From DATDOY01 sp035293045 (GTDB taxonomy: Bacteria > Actinomycetota > Acidimicrobiia > IMCC26256 > JACPCJ01): a stretch of DNA of 9,720 bases. The stretch spans positions 1 through 9,720 of the forward strand of contig DATDOY010000103.1 in NCBI GenBank assembly GCA_035293045.1. The letters run 5' to 3'. Below the pieces are notes generated by a model. The model searched no databases. It saw only the letters and a program-made list of their open reading frames with translations, and was not told the DNA's origin. Each line of letters starts with the position of its first letter. Positions within the stretch are counted from its first letter, which is position 1. Positions 1 through 5,665 of the stretch are shown here, piece by piece. Made by a program: the position numbers and the translations under genes.

Positions 1-141
1 CACGTCGATCCCCGCGCCAACTTCGGCGAGACCTCGTATCGCAACCTGGCGAGGCGGTGCTGGCCCTGTCACGCGCGCAAGACCGAAGAGGACCGGCGTC
101 GCGGGTTGCTCGGCAAGCATGCTCCGAGGCGGCGGAAATGA
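1..141 (+). CDS. HNH endonuclease, C-terminal fragment (5' end outside window)
   Basis: Reading frame 1 is open from the window edge to a TGA at 139-141, giving 46 residues. It carries the hallmark end of an HNH nuclease domain: N-L-A-R-R-C-W-P-C-H-A-R-K-T followed by E-E-D-R-R-R-G-L-L-G and a basic tail. The Cys-x2-Cys-His spacing and the K-T after it match the zinc-binding and metal-finger end of the McrA-type HNH fold, which cleaves DNA. The catalytic first His and the rest of the protein lie upstream, so neither the full length nor the specificity (restriction, mobile-element or DNA-processing) can be judged. The stop is followed by a hairpin at 185-205. HNH family assignment is fairly sure; the biological role is unknown. 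Confidence 0.6.
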   Translation, partial: HVDPRANFGETSYRNLARRCWPCHARKTEEDRRRGLLGKHAPRRRK

Positions 142-184
142 GGGCAGACACAGTCAGCTCGCAGGGCTCAATTGGTTAGTGAGA

Positions 185-205
185 CGCGAGCCCGAAAGGC
201 TTGCG
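185..205 (+). terminator. Candidate hairpin after the HNH gene
   Basis: An 8-bp stem, CGCGAGCC (185-192) with GGCTTGCG (198-205), closes a 5-base CGAAA loop; one pair is G-U in RNA. It begins 44 bases after the HNH stop codon. No T-run follows, so if it ends transcription it does so without the classical U-tract, as is common in GC-rich actinobacteria. It also lies just 19 bases before the possible small gene at 224, so it could instead be a leader structure of that transcript. Confidence 0.35.
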
Positions 206-223
206 CCTCCGTTGCAGCGGACC

Positions 224-397
224 ATGATCAACCCAACGAATCCGAGGCACCCAGTGGGACTTCCTAACTCTGCGCTCATCGTCCTCGTGGGAGTCGTGAT
301 TGCGGGGGTTGTCGCCCTAGCCGCGCTCGTCGTGATCCTGATCGTGAGGAGGGCGCCGAACGCTCGCCATCGCCGGCATGAGTCGGATCCGTCGTGA
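224..397 (+). CDS. Possible small single-pass membrane protein (57 aa)
   Basis: Not recognised as a known family. From ATG 224 the frame encodes 57 residues: a short polar N-terminus (1-16), one strongly hydrophobic segment (about 17-41, rich in Val, Ala, Leu and Ile), and a basic tail containing RR and RHRRH. By the positive-inside rule the tail would be cytoplasmic and the N-terminus outside. The frame extends back to ATG 119, but that extension overlaps the HNH gene and codes for an unconvincing sequence. No clear Shine-Dalgarno precedes 224, so the call rests on the membrane segment alone. The stop codon lies inside the hairpin at 382-410. It could also be a chance frame in a spacer. Confidence 0.4.
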   Translation: MINPTNPRHPVGLPNSALIVLVGVVIAGVVALAALVVILIVRRAPNARHRRHESDPS

Positions 398-410
398 TCC
401 GGATTCCGAC
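382..410. terminator. Bidirectional hairpin between convergent genes
   Basis: GTCGGATCCG (382-391) pairs with CGGATTCCGAC (400-410) as a 10-bp stem with a single bulged T and an 8-base loop. It sits 25 bases beyond the stop of the dioxygenase gene on the minus strand and spans the stop of the possible small gene on the plus strand. The position suits a shared terminator for the two converging transcripts. No T-run is present on either side, so the call is structural only. Confidence 0.4.
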
Positions 411-434
411 GGCGGTCGAATGAGGGGTGGCGTG

Positions 435-1232
435 TCAGTAGCGCATGCCCTCACGCGGCATGCCGTCGACCATGCCCAAGGAGAGGAACTGGTCGTAGCC
501 GAGGCGCGAGCGCAGGGGCGCGCCCCAGCGGTCGAGGACCTCGGGATCGATCGAGAGGAACCAGTTCTCCTGCTGGCGCATGAACGGGCGGCAGTAATAG
601 GCGAGGATCCCATGCCGGCGCTGGACGTCGGTGACGTTGGCCCCCGTCTGGTGCCACAACCGGCCGTCGAACACCATGGCGGTGCCGGCCGGCGCGCAGA
701 CGGGAACCGTGTGCTCGTCCGAGACGGTCAGCTCGGGCGGCACACCTTGCTTGTGGCTGCCCGGCGTCACGCGGGTGGCGCCGTTCTCGGGTGTGAAGTC
801 GTCGAGCATCCACATGGCGTTGGCGACCATCGCATAGGGAGGCCACGGCGGCGGCACGAAGCTCTGGTCGGCGTGCAGGAACATGGGGTTGCCGCCCGGT
901 CCGGCGATGTTGGCGTCGAGGTTGGAGATCAGGTAGTCGGGGCCGAGGAGATGGGCCATGAGCCGACCGACCTGGTCATCGAGGGCCAACTCGACGAAGC
1001 AGTCGTCCTTGTTCAGCAGCGTCCAGACCCGCTGGTTGGCGCCGTCGTCGTAGACGTAATCGGTGCCGTCGACGATCTCCTGGGCGGCGATCTCCGCGAG
1101 GCGGGCGCGCACCGCCGCGCGGTGATCGGCCGGCAGCGCGTCGGCGAGGAGGCAGTAGCCGTACTCGTCGAGATCAGCCTTCGCCTGGCCCAGGTCGGTG
1201 GTGGGCGTTCCCGGGGCGATCACGTCGGCCAT
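435..1232 (-). CDS. Phytanoyl-CoA dioxygenase (PhyH) family protein
   Basis: This 265-residue protein is a non-haem Fe(II)/2-oxoglutarate-dependent oxygenase of the PhyH family, which hydroxylates an unactivated carbon while decarboxylating 2-oxoglutarate. The double-stranded beta-helix iron site is visible: H120 and D122 in F-L-H-A-D-Q-S-F, and distal H194 in G-R-L-W-H-Q-T-G, with R205 or R206 placed to bind the 2-oxoglutarate carboxylate. The segment N-G-A-T-R-V-T-P-G-S-H (150-160) is the family signature before the last His. Length is normal for the family and there is no signal peptide, so it is cytoplasmic. It lies 25 bases downstream of the P450 gene on the same strand and is probably co-transcribed. 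No Shine-Dalgarno precedes the ATG, but TACATT sits exactly 6 bases before it, which suits a leaderless start. Substrate is unknown: members act on acyl-CoAs, natural products and osmolytes. Confidence 0.9.
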   Translation of the reverse strand: MADVIAPGTPTTDLGQAKADLDEYGYCLLADALPADHRAAVRARLAEIAAQEIVDGTDYVYDDGANQRVWTLLNKDDCFVELALDDQVGRLMAHLLGPDYLISNLDANIAGPGGNPMFLHADQSFVPPPWPPYAMVANAMWMLDDFTPENGATRVTPGSHKQGVPPELTVSDEHTVPVCAPAGTAMVFDGRLWHQTGANVTDVQRRHGILAYYCRPFMRQQENWFLSIDPEVLDRWGAPLRSRLGYDQFLSLGMVDGMPREGMRY

Positions 1233-1238
1233 GGAGAA

Positions 1239-1244
1239 AATGTA
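1239..1244 (-). promoter_or_regulatory. Possible -10 element for leaderless dioxygenase mRNA
   Basis: On the minus strand the 25-base spacer between the P450 and dioxygenase genes ends TACATT-TTCTCC-ATG. TACATT fits the TANNNT -10 consensus and lies 6 bases before the start codon, the spacing expected if transcription begins at the A of ATG. It is an A/T-rich island in GC-rich DNA, and the ATG lacks a Shine-Dalgarno, consistent with a leaderless message. No convincing -35 box was found, so this remains tentative. Confidence 0.3.
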
Positions 1245-1257
1245 CTGACGTCGCCGG

Positions 1258-2472
1258 TCATCCGGGGCGCACGCGCAGCGATCGAAGCCCGCGGAACGGC
1301 CCGCTGGCCCACCAGCCGTGGTCGTCGTCCGCCGTCATGCCCGGCCAGCGCCGCAGGACCGACCCCAAGAGGACCTCGACCTCCGTCTTGGCCAGCGACG
1401 CCCCGAGGCAGTAATGCGGGCCGAGCGCGAACGAGAGCGCGGGCGGGTCGACGTGGCGTGTGACGTCGAGGCGTTCCGGATCCGAGTAGCGACGCGGATC
1501 CCGGTTGGCGGCGGCAAGAAAGACGAGGACGGGCTCGAATGCACCGATCGCCACTCCCCCGACCTCCATCGGCTCGACCGGCACCCGTCCGACGTAATGG
1601 GTCGGAGTGGCGAAGCGCACCACTTCGTCGGCGGCTCGTCGCGGATCCGCCGCCGCCTGTTCGATCGCCGATGGCCCGAGACGCAAGAGGGCGGCCAGAC
1701 CGTTGGAAAACAGGTCGCGGGTCGTGCGGTGCCCCGCGCTGTACAGGGTGACCACGAGCGACATGAGCTGTTCATGGGTCAACCGGTCACCGGCATCCTC
1801 GGCGGCGATGAGACCCGACAGCAGGTCGTCGCCGGGATCCTTGCGCCGCTCGGCGATCAACCCCTCGACATACTCGGCGAAGCGCTCGCTGGCCGCGATG
1901 CCTCGTTCCCACTGATCCTCAGGGACCGACACGCCGAGCAACGGCGTCGTCGCCTCGGTGAGCTCCGACAGCAGCTCGCGGTCCGAGTCGGGGACGCCGA
2001 GCATCTCCGAGATGACGAGGGACGGCAACGGATGGGCCACTGCGGGGAGAAGGTCGACGGAGCCGTCCGGGTCCTCGGCGGCCACCACTTCGGCGGCGGC
2101 CAGCAGCCGGTCGGCCACGCCGGTGATCCACGGTCGTAGCGCCTCGACCGTCCGCGGCGTGAACGCCTTTCCCACGAGGCCGCGAACTCGGGTGTGATCG
2201 GGAGGATCGAGGAAGTTGATCCGGTAGCCGAGCTCGGTGTGGGCGGCCGATCCGTCGGGTAACGCGTTTCGATAGCGCGCCCCGATGAGCCCGCTCGTCG
2301 ACCGCGGATCGCGCAGGACGGCGTCGGCCTCGTCGTAGCCGGTGACGCACCAAAAGCCACTTTCCGAACGCGCCACCGGCGCTTCGCCGCGGGCCCCCGC
2401 GTACAAGGGGTACGGGTCGGCAACCTCGTTGAGGGTCGACGGATCGAGGTCCACCCGGCCAGCCTCGCGCAC
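1258..2472 (-). CDS. Cytochrome P450
   Basis: A 404-residue soluble bacterial class I P450, a haem-thiolate monooxygenase that would need a ferredoxin and reductase; neither is in the window. Landmarks in order are N-F-L-D-P-P-D-H-T-R-V-R (86-97, C-helix region), the I-helix A-G-H-R-T-T (246-251), the K-helix E283-V-V-R286 (ExxR), and the haem loop F348-A-L-G-P-H-Y-C355-L-G, with C355 as the axial ligand. Length is typical. The oddity is R249: the family normally has Asp or Glu there (AGxE/DTT), where it helps proton delivery for O-O bond cleavage, although the neighbouring Thr pair is kept. The start is GTG at 2470-2472, with a weak GGGGA upstream; an in-frame TAG farther upstream rules out a longer product. 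It probably forms an operon with the PhyH-family gene downstream. Substrate and CYP family cannot be assigned by eye. Confidence 0.95.
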   Translation of the reverse strand: MREAGRVDLDPSTLNEVADPYPLYAGARGEAPVARSESGFWCVTGYDEADAVLRDPRSTSGLIGARYRNALPDGSAAHTELGYRINFLDPPDHTRVRGLVGKAFTPRTVEALRPWITGVADRLLAAAEVVAAEDPDGSVDLLPAVAHPLPSLVISEMLGVPDSDRELLSELTEATTPLLGVSVPEDQWERGIAASERFAEYVEGLIAERRKDPGDDLLSGLIAAEDAGDRLTHEQLMSLVVTLYSAGHRTTRDLFSNGLAALLRLGPSAIEQAAADPRRAADEVVRFATPTHYVGRVPVEPMEVGGVAIGAFEPVLVFLAAANRDPRRYSDPERLDVTRHVDPPALSFALGPHYCLGASLAKTEVEVLLGSVLRRWPGMTADDDHGWWASGPFRGLRSLRVRPG

Positions 2473-2525
2473 GTGGTCCCCGTGGGCCTAGGGTGTGCTC
2501 CCGATCAGTGGGCAAGGAGGACGCC
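2473..2525. promoter_or_regulatory. Divergent intergenic spacer between P450 and TIGR03086 genes
   Basis: The 53 bases between the two divergent starts must hold, or lie next to, the promoters of both transcripts. It contains a CCTAGG palindrome at 2487-2492 and a weak -10-like TAGGGT at 2489-2494 for the plus strand, but no clear -35 or operator. Shared regulation of the two units is inferred from the layout only. Confidence 0.3.
2514..2520 (+). promoter_or_regulatory. Shine-Dalgarno that fixes the TIGR03086 start
   Basis: AAGGAGG, almost perfectly complementary to the 16S rRNA tail, ends 5 bases before ATG 2526. It therefore selects ATG 2526 over the in-frame upstream start at 2493, which would lie before this site. 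Confidence 0.75.
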
Positions 2526-3086
2526 ATGGAGCCCGTGAAGTTGCTCGAGCAGGTAGTCGCCGAGGGTCAGAGAGTCATCGACAACATCAAGCCCGATCAG
2601 CTGGGCGACCCGACGCCCTGCGAGGAGTTCGACGTCAAGGCGCTCCTCAACCACCTCACCATGGCCGCCGCCTTCATCACCGACGGCGTGCACCAGCAAC
2701 CGATGAATCCCGAACTCTTCACCAAGGACTTCCTCGGCGCCGACCCCGCCGGGAGCTTCCGGGAGACCTCGAAGCAGCTCGTCGAGGCGTGGAACGAGCC
2801 CGGCGTCCTCGACGGGACGGTCATCATGCCCTACGGCGAGACCCCGGCCGTCGCCGGCGCCAACTTCACCTGCCTCGAGCTGTACGCCCACGTCTGCGAC
2901 GCAGCGATTGCGACCGGACAAGAGGACGCCCTCGACCCGACGGTCGCCGCCGACGTCTTCGAGGCCGTCTCGGCGATGCCGATCGACAAGTTCCGCATGC
3001 CAGGGGTGTTCGGACCCGAGGTTCCCTGCGACGAGGCGGCGCCCGCCCACCGCCGCATGCTCGCGCTGCTCGGGCGTCAAGTCTGA
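2526..3086 (+). CDS. TIGR03086 family protein (mycothiol-dependent isomerase/DinB-like fold)
   Basis: This 186-residue protein belongs to the actinobacterial TIGR03086 branch of the mycothiol-dependent maleylpyruvate isomerase/DinB superfamily, four-helix-bundle metal proteins linked to thiol-dependent chemistry. Signatures are T-P-C-E-E-F-D-V-K-A-L-L-N-H-L (30-44, with H43 a likely metal ligand), L-E-L-Y-A-H-V-C-D-A-A (117-127, with H122 the likely second ligand) and the closing block M-P-G-V-F-G-P-E-V-P (158-167) with A-P-A-H-R-R-M-L-A-L-L-G-R (172-184). It is full length, cytoplasmic, and has the best ribosome binding site in the window. It is transcribed away from the P450 gene, and its last 10 bases overlap the end of the convergent anti-sigma gene. 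Most family members have no proven reaction; a mycothiol-dependent detoxification or isomerase role here is inference. Confidence 0.85.
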   Translation: MEPVKLLEQVVAEGQRVIDNIKPDQLGDPTPCEEFDVKALLNHLTMAAAFITDGVHQQPMNPELFTKDFLGADPAGSFRETSKQLVEAWNEPGVLDGTVIMPYGETPAVAGANFTCLELYAHVCDAAIATGQEDALDPTVAADVFEAVSAMPIDKFRMPGVFGPEVPCDEAAPAHRRMLALLGRQV

Positions 3087-3955
3087 CCGCGGTGATCCCT
3101 TCCGCTGCGCTGCTCGTCCCTCGTCTCCCGCTCCGCGTTGCCGCGATCGGATCGGGAGTGATCACCACCGCGCGACTGTAGAGAGGCCGGCGACGCAGAT
3201 CGGTCGTCGGGTGCGGTCGCGTCGCTCGAACCCTCGTTCGGTGATCGCGACGCCGAGCCGGCCGACGGTCCCGCGTTGCCCGGGCGGGGCGCGGGGGATT
3301 GCTCCGACGCGCCCCCGTTGTCTCCGGTCGGGCTGGACGGCGACGGCGCGCTCGCGGGCGCGGGTGCGGGCGACGCAGCGGGCGCCGACTGCCTCGGGCT
3401 AGGACCGGAGTCCACCGCGATCGGCGACGCGGGGAGCTCGATGACGGGCACGATCGCCACAGGATCGTCGGTGGGCACCGCCTCGGGCGACGGCACCGGC
3501 GCGGCGGCGATCTCGAGCCCCGACGAGCCCGCCACCACCGACGACTCTGGAATCGGCGCGGGGGCAGAACTCGACACAGCGCGGTCGGGCATCACCAGAT
3601 TGCCGAGACCCCGCCCAACGTGCTCAGTCACCTCGCGGATGATCTCGACGCCGCCGGCCGCCGCCGTGCCGGGAGCGATCACGGCGCCGGCCACGAACGC
3701 GGCCAGGAAGTACTTCAGGCGTCCCGCGCGGCGCGCGGGTGGATCGACGACCGCAACCTGAGGAGGGAGGTCGGCGAGGAGGCGCTCCCACGACGGCCCG
3801 CGATCCGCGTCCGGCTCGGTCGTGAGCATCGTGAGCAAGGTGTGCATCTCCGCGAGGGCCGCCGGCTCGCCATGGGGGTGGCGCTCGGCAAGGTCCTCGA
3901 CGGAAACCTCACCGCGTTCCCATCGACCCAGGTCATCGAGCATCTCGGAATTCAT
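3077..3955 (-). CDS. Putative membrane anti-sigma factor with Pro/Ser/Ala-rich tail
   Basis: This 293-residue protein has no clear family by eye. Residues 1-79 form a charged cytoplasmic region opening M-N-S-E-M-L-D-D-L-G-R-W, residues about 80-101 form one transmembrane segment, and residues from about 128 to the end are low-complexity Pro/Ala/Ser-rich sequence ending in an Arg/Asp/Glu-rich tail. ATG 3955 was chosen because its codon overlaps the sigma-factor stop (ATGA) and a GGAGG lies 4 bases upstream; the longer frame from 3997 would begin inside the sigma gene. Placement after an ECF sigma gene, translational coupling and a cytoplasm-membrane-exterior layout are typical of anti-sigma factors. 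No Cys is seen, so it is not a zinc-binding (ZAS, HxxxCxxC) type. The disordered outer part might span or sense the cell wall. Role is inferred from context. Confidence 0.65.
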   Translation of the reverse strand: MNSEMLDDLGRWERGEVSVEDLAERHPHGEPAALAEMHTLLTMLTTEPDADRGPSWERLLADLPPQVAVVDPPARRAGRLKYFLAAFVAGAVIAPGTAAAGGVEIIREVTEHVGRGLGNLVMPDRAVSSSAPAPIPESSVVAGSSGLEIAAAPVPSPEAVPTDDPVAIVPVIELPASPIAVDSGPSPRQSAPAASPAPAPASAPSPSSPTGDNGGASEQSPAPRPGNAGPSAGSASRSPNEGSSDATAPDDRSASPASLQSRGGDHSRSDRGNAERETRDEQRSGRDHRGQT

Positions 3956-4560
3956 CCGTCCTCCAGAATCGTCCGCAGCGCAGCGAGTGCACGCCACTGC
4001 TGGGTGTTGACAGCCCCCGGGGTCTTGCCGAGCGCCGCTCCCACTTCCTCGTTGGTGAGGTCGGCGAGGTACTTCATCTCGATCACGACCCGCTGCTCGT
4101 CGGGAAGCCGGTCCAGGGCCGCACCGAGCGTCAGGTGATCAAGTTCTCCGTCGCGTGAGACCGCCTCGTCGAGCCGCGGCTCTGCCCTCGGCTCGACGCG
4201 CATGCCGGCGCGCACCGTGTCGGCCACGACGTGGCGGGCAATCCCGTACAGCCACGCCACAAACGGAACGCCGACATCGCGATACCGCGGCAGCGCCGCC
4301 CACGCGCGCACGAAGGTCTCGCCGACCGCGTCCTCCGCGGTGACGTGCGGGAGCGAGAAGCGCGCCAGATTGAACACCTTCCGTCGGTACTCCTCGTACA
4401 GGGCCCCGAACGCGTCCTGGTCGCCGCTCCTCGCCCGCTCCACGAGCGATGTCACCTCCGCGTCCGTCAGCGGTTGGCGGACGGCGGGGCGTGACGCCGC
4501 GCGGGCGCGGACGGCGGGGCGGTCGCTCAGGTCGCGCTGTCGAGCAGGGGTCGTCGGCAT
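3952..4560 (-). CDS. ECF-type RNA polymerase sigma-70 factor
   Basis: From ATG 4560 this is a 202-residue sigma factor with only regions 2 and 4, the ECF layout, which directs RNA polymerase to a small regulon. Region 2 (about 50-120) includes A-F-G-A-L-Y-E-E-Y-R-R, A-E-D-A-V-G-E-T-F-V-R-A-W and F-V-A-W-L-Y-G-I-A-R-H. Region 4 (about 146-198) includes L-P-D-E-Q-R-V-V-I-E-M-K-Y and the helix-turn-helix T-N-E-E-V-G-A-A-L-G-K-T-P-G-A-V. The basic N-terminal stretch (1-30) is probably disordered. The start is uncertain: an in-frame GTG at 4599 adds 13 residues and neither codon has a well-placed Shine-Dalgarno. The stop overlaps the next gene's start (ATGA), pairing it with the putative anti-sigma factor. 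It follows the Tad operon on the same strand after a spacer of about 130 bases, so it could regulate pilus genes, but no target promoter was identified. Confidence 0.9.
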   Translation of the reverse strand: MPTTPARQRDLSDRPAVRARAASRPAVRQPLTDAEVTSLVERARSGDQDAFGALYEEYRRKVFNLARFSLPHVTAEDAVGETFVRAWAALPRYRDVGVPFVAWLYGIARHVVADTVRAGMRVEPRAEPRLDEAVSRDGELDHLTLGAALDRLPDEQRVVIEMKYLADLTNEEVGAALGKTPGAVNTQQWRALAALRTILEDG

Positions 4561-4653
4561 GCGGCTCGCTTGTTCGAAGGTCCGGAGTCCTCCCTGCACA
4601 TCGGTCGAGCGAGTCGGCGATGCACGCGGGCCCGGAAGAATTGGGAGGTCTGT

Positions 4654-4680
4654 GCCACAAGGCGGCGTTCACCGCCTGGC
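4654..4680 (-). terminator. Candidate hairpin after the Tad operon
   Basis: On the minus strand AGGCGG pairs with CCGCCT around a 6-base loop (4660-4677), and an outer GCC/GGC pair is separated by a 3-base bulge. It begins 53 bases after the TadC stop and lies before the sigma-factor gene, a suitable place to end the Tad transcript. There is no T-run, so it may only attenuate read-through. The rest of the 4600-4732 spacer shows no promoter I could defend. Confidence 0.3.
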
Positions 4681-4732
4681 TCCTCCCGCCTATCGGCAAG
4701 GGCGCCGGAGCGAACCGGGCAAACCGTGCTGC

Positions 4733-5662
4733 TTAACTGCCCAAACTGTCCACGAGGCGCAAAACCGCCGGCCCGAGAATCACGATGAACAGTGCCGGAA
4801 GGATGAAGAACACCGTCGGGATGAGGATCTTGACCGGCATCTTCATCGCCCGCTCTTCGGCCCGCTGCTTCCGGCGCTCGCGCATCTCCTTCGACTGCAC
4901 GCGCAGCACCTGGGCGATCGGAACGCCGTACTGCTCGGCCTGGCGAACGGCGATCACGAAGTGGCGAAGATCGGCCACCTCGGTGCGCATCACCAGATCG
5001 GTCATCGCCTGGGCTCGCGGGACGCCGATCTGAATGTCCTGGAGCGTCCTGATCAACTCCTCCGCCAACGCGCCCGATCCCGACCGCCCCGCCTCGGCGA
5101 TGGCGGCTTCGAAGCCGAGCCCCGCCTCGACGCTGATGGTGATCTCGTCGAGGGTGTCAGGAAGCTTCTTGAGGATCTCCTCCTGTCGGGTCTTCGCTCG
5201 TTGCGACAGGATCACGTCGGGCGTCCGATACGTGAGCAGGGGAATGAGCGCGGCGATGAACAGGCCCGCGGCCGAGGCATTGCCCGCCAGGTAGAGGAGG
5301 GCGAGAAGGAACCCTGCGAGGCCGAGCAGCAACTTGACCGCCAGCAGTCGCTCGACCGGCCAGCGGCCGGTCATTCCCGCCATGGCAATCCGCTGCTCGA
5401 GCGCGGCACCGATCGACGCAGGAAGAAATCGCCGGGCCAGGCTCGTCACGCCGCCCAGGATCGGCTCCACAATCCGGTCCTTCGCCGACTGGGTGAGCTC
5501 GACCTCGCGCACGTCGGCGGAGACAGGCGCCCGCACGCCCAGGTTCTCGCGCACCAGTTGCGACACGGGGTCCTTGCGCGCCGCCACCGACCACCACAGC
5601 AATGGAACGGAGAGCACCATCGAACCAACGCAGGCGTAGACGTACGGGGGCATCTCAAGCAT
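4733..5662 (-). CDS. tadC: TadC-like type II secretion F-family protein (Flp pilus platform)
   Basis: This 309-residue inner-membrane protein is one of the paired GspF-like platform proteins that couple the CpaF/TadA motor to Flp pilus assembly. Hydrophobic segments are at about 6-27, 106-126, 130-147 and 278-301. The T2SSF domain lies at about 165-295, with the typical L-P-D-T-L-D-E-I-T-I-S-V-E-A-G-L-G-F (167-184) and later E-Q-Y-G-V-P-I-A-Q-V-L (243-253). The long polar region between the N-terminal helix and the domain, and the position directly after TadB, mark it as TadC rather than TadB. ATG 5662 starts only 3 bases after the upstream stop, so it is probably translationally coupled; an alternative ATG lies three codons in. 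It is the last gene of the operon, with a stop at 4733-4735. The family call is sure; TadC rather than TadB rests mainly on order. Confidence 0.9.
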   Translation of the reverse strand: MLEMPPYVYACVGSMVLSVPLLWWSVAARKDPVSQLVRENLGVRAPVSADVREVELTQSAKDRIVEPILGGVTSLARRFLPASIGAALEQRIAMAGMTGRWPVERLLAVKLLLGLAGFLLALLYLAGNASAAGLFIAALIPLLTYRTPDVILSQRAKTRQEEILKKLPDTLDEITISVEAGLGFEAAIAEAGRSGSGALAEELIRTLQDIQIGVPRAQAMTDLVMRTEVADLRHFVIAVRQAEQYGVPIAQVLRVQSKEMRERRKQRAEERAMKMPVKILIPTVFFILPALFIVILGPAVLRLVDSLGS

Positions 5663-5665
5663 GGA

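Noticed and set aside
163..190. tRNA-like stretch resembling a D-arm (GGGCTCAATTGGTTAG)
   Set aside because: No T-arm GTTCGAATC sequence, anticodon stem or acceptor pairing follows at the right spacing.
378..1463. Plus-strand open frame of 361 codons opposite the dioxygenase and the P450 3' end
   Set aside because: It spans the ends of two convincing minus-strand genes and encodes no known motif.
2493..2525. Upstream in-frame start for the TIGR03086 protein at 2493
   Set aside because: The added residues do not fit the family and the strong AAGGAGG lies after this codon, directing initiation to 2526.
3086..3174. Long-range inverted repeat (CGCGGTGATC near 3088 and GATCACCACCGCG near 3160)
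   Set aside because: The loop is over 60 bases, the pairing is interrupted, and the right arm codes for the anti-sigma C-terminus, so there is no good case for a terminator or operator.
3956..3997. Longer anti-sigma start giving an N-terminal C-T-R-C (CxxC) pair
   Set aside because: It would begin well inside the sigma-factor gene. ATG 3955, with the ATGA overlap and GGAGG, is much better, so the CxxC is not evidence for a zinc anti-sigma factor.
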